DNA from: Chaetomium olivaceum
Lineage: Eukaryota; Ascomycota; Sordariomycetes; Sordariales; Chaetomiaceae
Assembly: GCA_039881045.1 (NCBI GenBank)
Contig: JAYWVB010000021.1
Span: forward strand, 1-64,000
Direction of reading: 5' to 3'
DNA: 64,000 nucleotides
The notes below the pieces were generated by a model. It saw nothing but the letters and a program-made list of their open reading frames with translations. It searched no databases and had not been told where the DNA came from. The position numbers and the translations under genes were made by a program. This document shows, one piece after another, positions 11,175 to 24,009 of this stretch (position 1 is its first letter; every line of letters begins with the position of its first letter).

Positions 11175-13305
11175 TTCTTCGCACCCCCACCGCCCCGGTC
11201 CGGTTCCTGTGTTTTCGTATTTTGAGGAACAACCAGATCGGAGACACGAGACTAGACCAGCAGCGGAAAAACACAGTATTTGCTCGTTTGCTGAACATTG
11301 AAAAGACTGCCTCGGCGAGCTGAAGACACAGTTTTTCGTGCGCTGACTCGGCGTTGCTTCGAGCAAACTCTGCAATTCGACTCCATTCCATGTTTCCAAG
11401 ACCAGCTTGTTTTGAAAAACAGGCCAAACCCTGCACTGCACCGCACTCATCTTTTTCCATCCCAAAAGGGTTGGGGTTCAAGCGGAGGAATCTCGGGAGA
11501 AATTTGTTGACCATTACCCTGCGTGTGATTGACGTTTCGATCAAAGTATCTCATTCAATAAAAAGTGGACAGTATCGATGCTCTGCAATTCATCAGCCCC
11601 GGTTGACCGCGACGGCAACCAAAAAGGTGACGAGGAGAGCCAGCCCCTTCAGTCCTCAAGAGCCCGCAGAGGGCGGTGATGTTTCTCATTGGCCTCGGCC
11701 GCCAGCCCTCAAGCCACAGTCATCTTGGACAACACAGCCAAATCCGACTGACGATCCTTTGGTTCTCCGATGGACGTCACTCCGCAAGAGCGAGAGGAGA
11801 AAAGAGAAGAGGGAAAAGTTTAAACAAAATCGGATCCACCATCATCGTGACCTCGGGCTTGTTGTGTTGGTACACAAGCTTGAGAAGGAGATGGCTCGCT
11901 GTCCAGAGTTCCGCGCTAACAAACCACACCAGGGTTACATTGTAACGTTCTGAGATGGGATTGTTTCCACATCGGAAGCGCAAATCAGCGGGCAGATCTG
12001 GTCGCAGCCCACAAACCACGAAGCGCATCACAACGCACGGTGTGAAGATTGAAACAGTCTGACCCAACCATGCGATTGCCGGCCTTCCATGGTTCTTCGA
12101 CTCAAGGCTTGAGTCAAGAGTGCAAAACCCAGGCCCCAGCTGCTGCCAGGTCAGCCGCTGGCTGAAGGAAGGAGTGGTCAGGTCAGGTCATCTTCTGCTG
12201 ATGTTGGGTCAGCCTATCGGAGAGGCAGGGCCGCTCTCGCTGCACATGACCAACCAGACGGGAGGCACTCCGGGGTGACCTTAGCCACCTGGAGGAAGCG
12301 GTCAAGGCCAACTGGAACCATGGTGCCGGGAGATGCCCCAAGAACAAGAAGCACCCGCGCCGCCCCCCTCCCAACCGCAACCGCAAACGCAACCGCTGCA
12401 CGGCGGCCACCCGTGGACTCGGATCGCCTTGCGAGACAAGCAGGCAGATGCGAGTGCTTATTAGTGAGTCGCTCCAACACGCCCGAAGGCGCGGGCTGAT
12501 CACTCGAGAACTGGCTGAGCTGGCCTTCGGCTCGGACGTCGCGCAGACTGCATTCGGGCATGAACCGCGCTTGAGACTCTCCTCGGGGTTCGGTTGATGG
12601 CCGGCAATAACAACCCCACATCATTCATCTGAGGTGCAGTGCAGGTGCAGGTGCTGCGGATTTCCAGTTCCTCCTGGATTCTTCCCCATCGGCTCGGAGC
12701 AGAGGACCAAAAAGGCTTGGCAGTGGGCAACCTGAGGCACAGCCAAACGCGGTTTTTGAGCAAAGCAGCCAGCAGGCGCCCAGATGTTTTTTGTCAACGG
12801 TGTTGCGTAACGTTCATTCGCTTCCGCTTCACCCACTTTGTTGACAGTGGGATCCCCCGCCAGTTTCCCGTCGCCGCTTCAATCGGCAAGTCAGCGCACA
12901 CAAAGCCCGCATCCAATTTGAGCCCACAATTCTGCCTCTCACATCCTCCACTCGGCGCAGCCTCCACGGCACGTCTCCGCTCTCATGGCCCCAGTCTGCC
13001 TGCGAGCCATTGATTGATGAGCCTGCCAGTCTTTTTTCTTGGAGCCGGCCAGCTCAGCCTTTTCGAGGCTCCGCTCGAGACTTGGTTGGCCCATCGGCCC
13101 TCGAGGAGTCAGCCTCGGCGGCCAACCAGAGTCGGCGCGTTGGCCTGAGGAAGAGGGGTGGAAAGGTGGCACTACCCGGTCGCCAGTTGTTGTTCCAGAC
13201 CGCCTTCCCTCGAAGCGGCCGGCCTCTTCGCCACGCGCGCGACGACTTCTTCGCCGGCTTCCGGCGCTGATTAATCGGGAGCCTCCAGAGTGCATGGAAG
13301 AGCGA

Positions 13306-13327
13306 GTGTGTGTGTGTGTGTGTGTGT
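13306..13327. repeat. GT dinucleotide microsatellite
   Basis: Eleven uninterrupted GT units in gene-free DNA. Confidence 0.9.
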
Positions 13328-16300
13328 CCCGTTCCGAAAACAGGCAACCCGCCCCTCGGCTGCGAAGCTGGCGGTGTGGTCGACAACCAGTGACAACCAT
13401 GCAAAAGGAGAGAGGAACACAATTCTCGACTGGCCCCGGTTGGAAGGCGACCGCAGATGACTCCTCTCTCCGGCATGCTGCACTCCGGATCAGGGAACAC
13501 TCTCTGAGGTGGCGTCCAGCATCACTCTGCTGCAGCTTGTGAAGAAGGCCAGCCTCGGGTTTTCTATTCGCCCCCAAACCCATCCAGTCTCATGAAGAAT
13601 GGAGAGGATCCTGCCCCCGCGGCCTTCCACCTGCAAGCCCCTCATGCAGTCATCCTCTCTGGAGCGAGCGAAGGTAGGTACGCCAAGCAGCACAGCAGCC
13701 AATTTTGGAGTCTGTACATACGGCTCCGACTTCCGGCGACCACGAGCACCGCCTAGAAACTTGGAGACTCACAATATGTTACTGATGATGCCTGCCCCTT
13801 GCACACGTCTTTCCTCACCACTCGGCTAGAGGCAACTACTTGCCTCCCGATTTCGTTACCAGCATGGAAGATACCAGTAACCCCGGAGCATGAACGAACG
13901 TGTCATGCTTCGCCAGCCGTCTCGCAGGAGTTCCCTTCATCCAAGTCGATGGGCTCCCACGCGCGCCCCGCTGAGAAGGGGAGTGGTTACCCTACGATAT
14001 CCACCAGCACTGAACGGCTGGGCCATCTTGAACCAATGAGGACTCGCCCCCTCCTCTCTGCCCTCCGCGCGTCGAGATTTCTCGGCGGCTGGACGGTGCT
14101 CTGAAGATCTGGCTAGAATCGGAGTTGGGCAGGGACACAGGCCATCCCCGCGCGGCCATCTGCAACCCGCGTTGCCATGGCGGGGTTCTCCATGTCCAAA
14201 CCCTTCAATTTCAGGACTCGTTCAAACGTGGGAAGCGAAAATATACCGCAGTCGCATTCATCAACCGCCCGATCACCCCTGCTCCTCCAACGGCGATTGA
14301 CCAGACACGGTTAAGAGGGCCAAGGAGGAGTCTTGGCCGCATGTGCTGAATGATTTTTCTTTCGCCCGCTTGGTCCGTCGAGGGAGGGGCGCATCATCCC
14401 CTCCAGGAGGACTTCCTTTCCAGTCTTCCTCTGGTCTGGCGATCGTCCGAAAGCGCTCAACTCCGCAGCAGCAGTGCAGGAGCTTCCCGATCGAAACCGG
14501 GATGGGAGTCAAGAGGCAGAGGCACAGAAGAAGATGGGGGTTCAACAACTTCGTTTGGGTCAGGTCGCATTGCATTGTTTTGACACAGGCAAGCCCGGAT
14601 CGGAGAAGAACTGGGCGGAGACTCTCGAGCCATTTCCCTCTTCCTCCCCCCCTGAGGCGCATCGAGGATCTCTCCTGCACTAGCACTGAAGATTGAACCC
14701 CATATTCGGGTCGTATCGGCGCTTCGGTCGTTAACGATGCTAAATTTTCAGGGTCCTGTTGCAGAAGCCGCCTGGAAAAATGGGCTCCTTTCCTTTAGCT
14801 TGGCGCTCGGGGTTGATGTTGCCGGCATTCGCTGGACGGTCCGTGGTGGCCACCGTTTCAGCGGCCGTTTTGCAATCATCTCGCATTCCACACGGTTGGG
14901 CGAGATCCAAAGAGAAAACCACCTCACGATGGCAACTTACCCCCACCAAATCTTTCAGTGCAAAGTGGAGCATCGTCACTTCGAGACCAGACGTCGATCG
15001 AGCGGTGTTCGCCGCCCCGTCACCATCGCTTTCGTATGTTCTTGTTCAAGGTGACAAGGCAGAGCAAGGGTTGAACCGGTTCTCGGTGAAACCCCTGTGC
15101 CATGCACGGGCATCAATCATCTCGTCAACACCCATGGCCCATCAAGCAAGTGGCTCGGTGGCGCCTACGATTGCAATGTTGGAAACAAACCCTGGTGATC
15201 AGTGATCACAGCCCTAACCAAGCAGTAGCCGTTCGTGACGCAGTGCGCAAGCTTCCCGGTCCGCCACAGATGACACAGCCGGGGCCTGTGACGGCTTTTT
15301 GCCATCCAGTCAGTCCAAGCTGTGTCATTGATGCAGGCGAGGCAGGCTACAATCGGCTTGCATGGGTCACAAACCTGCCCATTGGCTGTCTGGCGTTGTC
15401 CTGCTGCCTCGGCTTCTGCGCGCATGCGTCGTCCGATCTCAGTTACCTCCGAGCCCGCCGTGGTGGTGTGAATGTACGTACGCTCGAGCCACGCTCATGC
15501 CCTCCGGCGTGCTGGGACGATGGCATGCCACGGCGCCGCCGGATGTGATGTGCCTGGAAATGGCCTGCGTCATTCGAGATGCTGGATGCCTACCGACCTC
15601 ACCGGTGATGGGAAAGTTTTGGTTTTGACTCTTGCAAGTGCCGGTTTGGTGATGCTAAAGAGATGCCTATTACGCATCATGTTACGAGTTCCGTTCCGTC
15701 GAGGGACCTGAGGTGTGAGAGAGACAGTGCCACTTTGGGATTCACGCAGTTGCCTGCCCGCTGTCTCTCATTGTGTGTCACTTTGCCCGTGATATCCGAC
15801 CCAGCACATTTGGATGTCTTGACACGTGCATCAAGACGCTTCTCGGAGAGGGCGTTCAGGAACCCTATCGACAGGCTGTCTCGGGATACCTCTTTTTGAC
15901 AGACACCACATTAACCAACGATGAATAAAATAAAATAAAAACACTATGCATCTCATCAAACCCAACGTAACGACTGAAAAATACGCTCAAACTCTCGGCT
16001 CGCAACCCCCGAACTCCTATTCCGAGCGGCAAGCCGTAAGTAACTCTGGGATACCCAGAAGGGGCGTTACATCTGCAACACGATCTGAGAAAGAGAGGGC
16101 AGACGGAAACACCGAACCCCCACCAACCCAATCTCCATCACCCCCTTACACGTAGAACCACCCAACTCCAACGAGATATCGATGTCGTACAAAAAAAAAA
16201 AAAAACGGGGAAAGATACCTGCGCGCGCCCCTTTTTTGGCAGCACGCAGCGCGCAGCACGCTTGACGCGGCGCGTTTGGAAGCTTTTTGCGAGTTTTTAC

Positions 16301-16610
16301 CAGCGAGATACGGGGAGGAGGGGCTGCTTTGGGTACGAACGCATCTGGGTGTTGGTGAGTGGTGACCAATGGCACCCACACCATGCCATGAACCTCCTTT
16401 GTGGACATCCCCAGACGTATCATCTAGGGCCTCTGTCTGCCAAGCGAGGGGCGGCCAGCGAGGGGGCAGCGCAGCGGGCGGGATTCACTAAATGGACGCC
16501 GCCGCCATGGTAATATGGGTGGGCGAGAGATATGCTGCAGTCCCGCCGTTGGCGGCGGCGGCGGGGAGGAGGGGGTTCGTCGGGTCGCAGTGGGTGAATG
16601 AGGGCTGAAG

Positions 16611-16645
16611 TGACTTGACTTGACTTGACTTGACTTGACTTGACT
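16611..16645. repeat. TGACT pentanucleotide tandem array
   Basis: Seven perfect head-to-tail copies of the pentamer TGACT. TGACT is also the half-site of AP-1/Gcn4-type bZIP factors (TGACTCA), though the full palindrome is not formed. Confidence 0.9.
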
Positions 16646-18648
16646 GTCTAACTGGAGGGCGGTTTGTTTGACGAGTGCATGATGTACGGGTCTGTTTCTG
16701 GCGGGGTAAAAACGCGGCTTTCCTTGTTGAGTTGACGGCTGATATCGAACGCTCCGCTTGCTTTGAGGTACGTCGTCCTGTTGTTCCATCCTCGGCTGGG
16801 AGATGTTGATGCAACACCATGCGGGAACGGATACCAGCGGCCAATGTAAGGCAGTCACGGTTTGAGACGACAGTAACACCACCGATATCGCACACGTATC
16901 CCTCCTTGTATGCTGCTCTTATAGAACACTGTCAACTCTAAGAAGACCCCCTTCGACCAGGGGAATCGAAGCCCCTGGAAAGAGGTTGTGAATCAACGGG
17001 ATACTGTATACACACACCTGAGAGTGGTTCTAAGTAAATTCTTGTAGTAACCAACGTGTGGTGTAGCCTGTATCTTCACGCTGAAACAATATCGTTGGGG
17101 TACATTCCGTTCCACGAGCCTGTTTACTCGACTCAAAGTTGTGATGGGCAAAGTAAAGAGGTAGTAGCTCAGTGACAGTTTTACAAACCTCGTCTACGAT
17201 GGTACCGATGCTAAAATACCAAACGATCAAGAAGTGACAACACAGAAACATGCAAATACCGTCTTTTACTCGTTCGTTCTGGGCATAACACAAGTAGTGA
17301 TGGTAGATCATGATCACAATGACTACTTCAGTTGGAAAGGGAAGCAGCAGGGGCGGGTATGGCTTTCTAAAAAAAGAGAAGAACAAAAAGCCGTATTTGT
17401 TCCGTAGTTAAAATTGGTCTCGTTATATCGAGTCTTTTTCGTTGCTGATTATAATTAAACGTTTAGTTAATAAAAGTTATATGTCACTAAATCGAAATTC
17501 AGGGACCGAACCGCCAGCCAGACAGGTATCATCTCTGATCGATCCAGATGAACATGCCAATATTACTGATACACCATCACAACATGTGTTTTCCTTGCTA
17601 AGAAGCTGGTTTGAACCTTCGTGCCTCCAGGCAAAGTGCCACTTTAAAGGCCTACACTCCCTTAAGGTGAACTCGGTAAGAACAATACCCACCATCTGAG
17701 CCATCTATTACTGAAAAAATCACCTGTCACATTGTGAATCATCCAAAAAGACGGCCATCCCAACTATATACCACTCAGGACTACTCCCGCCCCATGTACC
17801 CAATGCCACGATCCCCATAGCCCCCAACACCATCCCACACCGCACACGCACACCACCGCCAGGACCAACTCATCGCTGCAAAACCCCAGGCTAGATTGAC
17901 CTAACATTAACTAACACGCCACCAAGGTCTCCTCCCATAAAACGCCACCAGCCCAAGTTTCCTAGAACCAAGACCTCCTTCCCTTACCCCCCCCAAACTC
18001 AACCTCAGCCAGGAAAACGCCATGGGCCAGCAAAACCCGCCCGCTTTTCTTCTCTGCCATCGTCGGTGGGATATTGTGATACATACAAAGGCATACAAAA
18101 AAAAAAGGTTCCGCTTCACTCCCTAACACAACCCCTCCCGTTTTCTCCCCGTCCTCCCATCTCTATCGAGTCCCTTGCCAGTCGTACTGATGATACGGGT
18201 TGGGTGTGTCGTGTGCTCTCTGCTCACTCGAGCCCCGACAGCTGTGCCACGGCCGATACCTGCCTTTGGGGGCCTCGGCCTTCTTGCTCATCATCACAAG
18301 TCGCTGGTGATCCTCATAGACCGGACAGACGCAACGGCAAGCGTAGGCGAAGACGGCGGGCACGCTCTTCCCGCTCTTCCAGCTCTTCTTCTGCTGCTGT
18401 TGCGAACAGAAACAGGGGTAGATTTCGTGCCGCCCCTGGCACTACGGGTCTTGTCTTGTTGGGTGTGAACCACCGCGCTTGTATCTTCTTCCTTGTGCTC
18501 TTCCGGGGGAGGTGGATACCCCGGGCCAACGCCAGTATAATAAGTGTGAAACTCAAAAGCAGGACCTATGAAACCCAAAGGAAATAGGGAAGCAAAGAGT
18601 CAGCAAAAAAAGACCATCACACCCTCCCCCTAGCAAAATAGTAATGTT

Positions 18649-20304
18649 TCAGGCAATCATCATCGAATAAGGCACAATGGCCTTATCCACGACTGGCTCA
18701 CGTCTCGAAGTCACCTCGGCCTCGTTGCCCCATCTGTCGAACCAGCCGTTCTCCTTTTCCTTGGCGCTGTCGAAAGCCTGGCGGCACTCCTCCGGGAGCA
18801 GGTCGCGGATGTCGTCTGATACGGACCGCAGATCCTTGAAGGGCGCCAGAAAATCAGCTGCCGCTGATGACTCGTAGTCGGCCCGCGAGGTGCGGAAGGG
18901 CACGTCGTAGGCCGCCACCGAGACGCCCGCGGGTGGTGTCTCGAGGTGCATGTCCATGACGAGGAAGTTCCGCGAGATAGATGGCTTGATGGCAGGGAAA
19001 ATGGTGGAGGAACCGGCAGGTGGTTGCTCGGGTTCGTCACCGTCCACGATCTGTTCAATCCGCGCGTGCGTGGGTTGCATGATAGCTGGGTAGTGCATCT
19101 GGTTGGTCTGTATGTCGTAAACGCCGTTGCGGTTGGCGCGGCGTACGGCGGAGAGCATGCTGTTGAATTGGCTACGTGATGCGGTCAGCAAGGACTTGAC
19201 AGGAGAAAATGGGACCCAAACTCACCTGGCCTCCCTGGCGTGTTCCAACTGCCAGTTGACATCGTTGACGGCGACACGCCGCTTTTTGGTGTCGACCTTA
19301 ATATTCTGCTGCGGTACTGAGGGTCCTCCTGAATGGTACACCGCGCTCGCGCCGTGCCACGCAACGTACTGATTCTTGTTGTACGGTTTATCGGCGTCGT
19401 AGACGTCCGTCGGGTCAGCCAGCTCGCCCTCGACCGCGCCCTCCTCGCGTGCCTTGGCGACCTCGTAGTCATCGATGATGCGGCGCCCGCCGACAATGAT
19501 GAGGGCTCCGAACTCACGGAAGACGGAGCGGGCCGTGACGATGCCTATTGAGCGACCTTTGTAGCTGTGAGGAATGATATCGCGCTCGATCATGTCACGC
19601 TTCTCCTCGTCGTTGACGATGATCTTGTAGAGCTTTTTGTGCTTGGTGAAGAAGAGGTATGAGTCGCGGAAGCCGACGCAGCGGGCGGGCTCGGTGGAAA
19701 GCATGTAAAGCCGGTCGCCGCGGTTAGCCAGTGTGAAGGTCCGGCATCGGTACTCGCGCCCGTCTTCAAGATTGCCCAGCTTGTCCACCTTCTTCTCGCC
19801 CTCGGGATCCTGGGGCAGGTCGACCTCGTCATTAACGATGTCCAATACCGTGCCATCCTTGTCGATCGATTGCTGTGTGGGTTGGTAGTGTTGTCCCTTG
19901 CGCCCACCACGCCCGCGCCAGCCTCCGCGGCCGCGGCGCCGCGGCGTGGCATCGGGGTTGGGAGGCTCAATCGGCAATGTGTCCCAATCCGGGGGCCGAT
20001 TCTTTGGCGGCCTTCCCAATCGTCGGCGACGGATGACAGGCTCGGGCGGGGGTGTCGGAGACTTGGCTTCCTCCTCCTCTTCCTCCTCCTCTGGGGCTTC
20101 TTCCTCAGCGGCAGAGCCGTCGTCCTTGTCGGCCTCCTCGTCTACTTCCTGTTCGGGGTCGGCATCCTCGGGCTCAGCCGCATCGGGCATGCGCTCATCC
20201 TCATCGTCGATACCGTCGAAAGTCTTGGGCGTGCTCTCTGCAGATGAAACCGCACGGTTAATCAATTTGATCCGGGGGAGACGATGTGAAGAGCGGGGTG
20301 CCAT
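18649..20304 (-). CDS. RSC7: RSC7/SWP82-family chromatin-remodelling subunit
   Basis: Two exons (20304-19226 and 19171-18649) with an intron at 19172-19225 join in frame (EASQFNSML across the junction) to code 533 residues. The protein matches the Rsc7/Swp82 family, accessory subunits of the RSC and SWI/SNF remodellers. Order of parts: a basic N-terminus, an acidic tract (about 30-80, a run of eight Glu at its end), an AT-hook-like RRRRLGRPPKNRPP (92-105), an RGG-like patch (121-136), then the conserved Rsc7_Swp82 domain from about 185 with FTLANRGDRLYMLSTEPARC, FRDSYLFFTKHKKLYKI and ARSVFREFGALIIVGGRRI. The C-terminal exon carries the family extension. Upstream lies 1.3 kb before the TFIIB 3' end; both genes are on the minus strand. 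Confidence 0.88.
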
Positions 20305-21590
20305 GGTTGTTATGGGATCATGCCGCTTTTTGGAAAGGGATGAAGTCCGTTCGCAGGGAACGGGGTTGACCCCACTTGAAGCAGTGTTGAACCACAGTGG
20401 AGAGATCTAGGTGATCAAGCGCAGTCGCATGGTGCGAGATGCACAACCGGCTGTGCGCAGTCTGTTGCAACTACCCGGTCTGCTGACTGCTCTTTGTTCT
20501 TGCGACTGCTGCAGTTGTGGTGATGTTTGTGGAACTGGTGGTGTCTTAAGGGGGGGGCCCTGCCGCAGACACTTGGTTGCAACAACACGAATGGGGATAG
20601 TTGGTTGCAGGAGGGAGAAATTGTTTTGTTTGCAGGGTGCAGCCGGCGGACAATGGATGATGATGTGATGGATCGAGGGGCAGCAGAGCAACTTGAAGAT
20701 GGACTTACCGAGTGCTTGTTGCGCGCGCCTTGCAGCTGCACGGCTGGTTCGTCGAGCGGGCATCGTAGGCTGTTGCTTGTGATGGTGCGACAGCGCTTTC
20801 CTCGACTGGTCCGGGCGGTGTGTGAGTTGGCGCAAAAACTCGATGATCGATATCGCTGCGGCAAGTGGGTAGGCTCGGTGTCGGGAGACGCGATTGCCAG
20901 AGGACGTGGATTTTGGCGGTTTGGCATGAGACGCTTGGACCAATCGCACTGCACCTGGACAGTGCGAAGGGAATGCTTCAGTTTCAATTTCACACTGTAT
21001 CTTTGCCTGTGTCAACCTTTTACTTGGGACTGTCAAAGGGCGTTTAAGGAACGGAAACTACGAGAAAACAAATAATTCATCATTCATCTATTGCGCTACG
21101 TGTCTTCCCTAATTACACCAACGGTAGCGCTTCCATGGTGATAGGAAGTGGTGTGGGCAGCAAACCAAATTTCCCAGCCCGCTAAAATCCGTTGTCCTGA
21201 GACCCCCGAATGAGGCCACATCCGACCAACTTCCTTTCTACTCAGCCTCCGAAACCGACCCAAAGGGAATCAGATTGACCAAAATGAGCAAGGAACGGGG
21301 CCGCTGCCAATCTTTTGAGCCCTGCCGCCGTCGTTACGTTTTCCAGTAAAGACGCGCTGCCAGTCCTGCCATAGATATCCATCAGCTGTCACGCTGGATC
21401 ATCTATATGCCATACGAAACCAAGTGGGAACGTGCAACTTCGTAGCCTGAGGTTGTCTCGTCCACATCCATACTCTGCCGATACCTGCCTGCTGGTGCGC
21501 TAGCGAGGCGGGCGCGTTTATCGGCGCCTGGGGAGTTTTGGTGGTGAAATGGCGTATTTTCGGCGTAATACGCGAGTGTCCATTCAATGC
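20305..21590. other. Intergenic region between TFIIB 3' end and RSC7 5' end
   Basis: It presumably holds the RSC7 promoter and leader and the TFIIB 3' UTR. Open frames of up to 209 codons here are unlike any family I know and overlap each other. Nothing else is supported. Confidence 0.45.
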
Positions 21591-22652
21591 TTAGTTGACC
21601 GGCACCTTCTCGAGGTTGGCCAAAACTTCGCCAAACATCTCCTCGGAGAAAACCTCCTTGGTCAGGATGGTGTCCTTTGCGGCATACAAGTATCGGTATG
21701 CGGTCTTGACAGTCCCATCGCTGACGCTAGAAACGACTGAAATCTGCTTGGTGCTCCGTGGTTCCCCCACCAGGTGAGACGCCATGTAGATGCAGGCGGC
21801 GGCGACCGACAGGGGAGAGCGACCAGCAAGGTCCGAAACCTCGGACGATTTCTCCGCCAGGCGGCGAGCCACGCTCTCAACACGAACGGCGTTGCGGAAT
21901 CCGAGGTTGCTACAGTAGCGGATGCACAGCTCGTCGGCCGTCGTGGAACCCTTGGCGGTATACTGCTGGCTGTAACCGGTGGCCTTGGCCACTTTGTCCT
22001 CGCCGCCCATCTTCTGCAGGAAGGACTCGAGCTGTTTGAAGACGCGCCCGATCTCCTTCTTGGACACCTTTGTCAGGCCATAGACCTCACGGAAGGTCCG
22101 GGGCACGTTGGTCTGCCGACAAGCAATGAAGATGCAGCCAGCAACAATGGCCTCTTGTGATTTGCCTTTGAGCGCCTTGTTGTCGTCGACCATTTTGAAG
22201 ATGTGCTTCGCCGTGTTGGCAACCTGGGTGCCCGCGTTGATACTGTCGGTCAGCGCCTGGATGTCTCTGTAGGCCTGAAGGAGAACCTTAGTTCCTTTGT
22301 CCTGGTTGATCTTATTCTGGAGGTGGGCTAGGTTCTTGGCACCCTTGCCGTCGAACGCGATAGCCGTCTGCAGCTGGTCTCCGTCGATCATGAGGTTGGG
22401 CGCATCACCGACACGGGAGGGGTCGTCATTCCCGTTATCATCGCCGGAGAAAGTGCGCCATTCGGACCTGGTATCGATGATACGATCCAGCACGAGGCCG
22501 CACGTCTCGCAGACCATATCACCCGAGGAATACTCCTCGACAAGACGAGGCGGGTCCTCCTTGCATTCGGGACAGATCAGAATGCGGTTTAGGTCTTCCC
22601 GAAACTCGGCCTGCTTGCCAGCATCCTCAAATGGAGAGAAAGCACTCGCCAT
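21591..22652 (-). CDS. SUA7: Transcription initiation factor TFIIB
   Basis: An intact, intronless 353-residue frame. TFIIB bridges TBP-bound promoter DNA and RNA polymerase II and helps set the transcription start. The zinc ribbon is at residues 27-51 (ICPEC and CETCG; C-x2-C-x17-C-x2-C). The B-reader region follows as DRIIDTRSEWRTF, where the conserved acidic and aromatic residues are kept. Two cyclin folds follow, about 115-205 (LLQAYRDIQALTDSINAG, then GCIFIACRQTNVPRTFREV) and about 225-325 (CIRYCSNLGF, then PLSVAAACIYMASHLVGEP and KQISVVSSVSDGTVKTAYR). The length and motif order are normal for fungi. The ATG at 22652 is the only sensible start. Confidence 0.97.
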   Translation of the reverse strand: MASAFSPFEDAGKQAEFREDLNRILICPECKEDPPRLVEEYSSGDMVCETCGLVLDRIIDTRSEWRTFSGDDNGNDDPSRVGDAPNLMIDGDQLQTAIAFDGKGAKNLAHLQNKINQDKGTKVLLQAYRDIQALTDSINAGTQVANTAKHIFKMVDDNKALKGKSQEAIVAGCIFIACRQTNVPRTFREVYGLTKVSKKEIGRVFKQLESFLQKMGGEDKVAKATGYSQQYTAKGSTTADELCIRYCSNLGFRNAVRVESVARRLAEKSSEVSDLAGRSPLSVAAACIYMASHLVGEPRSTKQISVVSSVSDGTVKTAYRYLYAAKDTILTKEVFSEEMFGEVLANLEKVPVN

Positions 22653-24009
22653 CTTGGCCAGTACGATGGAGCGACAGTGACACGGACACCGATGGAAACG
22701 TGGGAAAAGTCGGTTGGGTTTCGGTAGGACTTGGGGTTGGTTTGCGTGTTGCTCGGTCGAAGGTAAAACAAGCAGCTGCTGCCAGCGGAGACTGCTATAA
22801 ATGCTGGGACTCGGAAAGGCGGAAAAAAGACGTAGTCACGCGTTTGAGGATTGACGTTTGACTATGCGATCAGGAGGTGCAACAAGGAAATTGTGTATGC
22901 CCAGCGTGGGCGCCTCGAGCGACTGTTCTGGAGACCAGCGAAGGCGTCCGAGAGGGCTTCTCTCAGAACAAAGAACAGCACCGTCGGATAGGAATGGTCG
23001 TCGCGGGCAGCCTTTGAAAGGGAAGGCTTCGATTACGGCAGGTTTTCGGATCGATCGTACAACACCTGAAAATGAATTTCTAGATATTGTCGGCGGTTCC
23101 GAGGAAACGTAGCGAGCGGCGGCTGGAACGAAGGGACGAAGTCAGCCAGGAGGAGAGGAGGAGAGAGGAGACGAGGTTAAAGGAAAGCGACAGAGAGGGA
23201 AAGAGGCGTTGCTATGTCAGCCAGACGCTGCCTTTCCTCGACCAGGCTTTGTGGGGCTGTTTCGTGCTGGCCTGGAACGGATGACTCAGCAGAGGAGGCC
23301 TGGGCGGCCGGCGGGCTCAGCATTAATTTGTGGAGGAGACTGCCAGTTTCAGATGTTTTCCGAGACTCAGCCCAGTGTTCTACAGAATATATTCCCGCCT
23401 ACACTATTCGTAGATGGAATGCGTTCACCAAGATGACGAACAATCTACCTAATCATTGATGGCATATTACAGCGCACTTCGCTAGACTGCTTTTTGGACA
23501 TCGCACAGTACTCCCCATCAAAATCGTACATACAGTAACAGCACCGATTTCACACCTCACCAGGCCAATAGGTACAGGCAGGCGGGCTATCGGGCTTCAA
23601 CTCTCCATCTGGCCAACCATGAGTCCCCCAAACTCGAACATGGCGTTTCTCCCGCGCTACTTCCGCGTGGCGTCGAGACAGACGAATCCCCATCGACCTT
23701 CCATTACCGAAGTCTTCCGATTCATAGTCCATCATGACTGAAACACCGCAGGCACTCAAAAAATGCCCGCTGAGCGAGCACGCCTCGTGATTTCTCGGAG
23801 TCCGAGTTGCATTCTGTCGTCTCTCGTCCGTCGTTCTCTGCATGATCCCTTCAACGCCTGCCAGTTGCTGGCAGGCGGATAAATCCTATCGCATGGCTTT
23901 CGGGATGATCGGGTCATTCCTTCTCGGCTTGGTGTGTTGGGTGGTGGTTCGAGTTGAGTCTCCCGAGACGCAGTCTCTCTTTTTTGAACATCCTCCTTGA
24001 CTGGCCTGT
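22653..24009. other. Intergenic region upstream of TFIIB
   Basis: About 1.36 kb holding the TFIIB promoter and the 3' end of the next minus-strand gene. Only short open frames with no recognisable motif are present. Confidence 0.45.

Larger units (their letters stand above)
9289..18648. other. 9.4-kb region without a convincing gene
   Basis: I read this stretch on both strands. The longest open frames (about 140-215 codons, for instance 12939-13583 on the minus strand) have GC-rich, arginine/serine/proline compositions typical of shadow frames, and none shows a family motif. The left part is probably promoter and leader of the cyclin gene, the right part the 3' region of the RSC7-like gene. 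Inside are a long inverted repeat (10918-11174), a GT run (13306-13327), a pentamer array (16611-16645), an A14 run near 16191-16204 and an AT-richer patch at 17030-17480. Long noncoding RNA or small-exon genes remain possible. Confidence 0.45.

Noticed and set aside
11354..11953. Plus-strand open frame of 199 codons
   Set aside because: No hydrophobic core or motif, no splice or start context that improves it, and no similarity to any family known to me.
12939..13583. Minus-strand open frame of 214 codons in the gene-poor region
   Set aside because: Arginine/serine/glycine-rich, carries a His-Thr run from the GT microsatellite, no known motif, and overlaps several equally long frames; typical of GC-rich shadow frames.
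16940..16975. tRNA-like CCAGGGG-AATCGAAG-CCCCTGG hairpin
   Set aside because: The stem resembles a T arm, but no matching anticodon or acceptor stems can be drawn around it.
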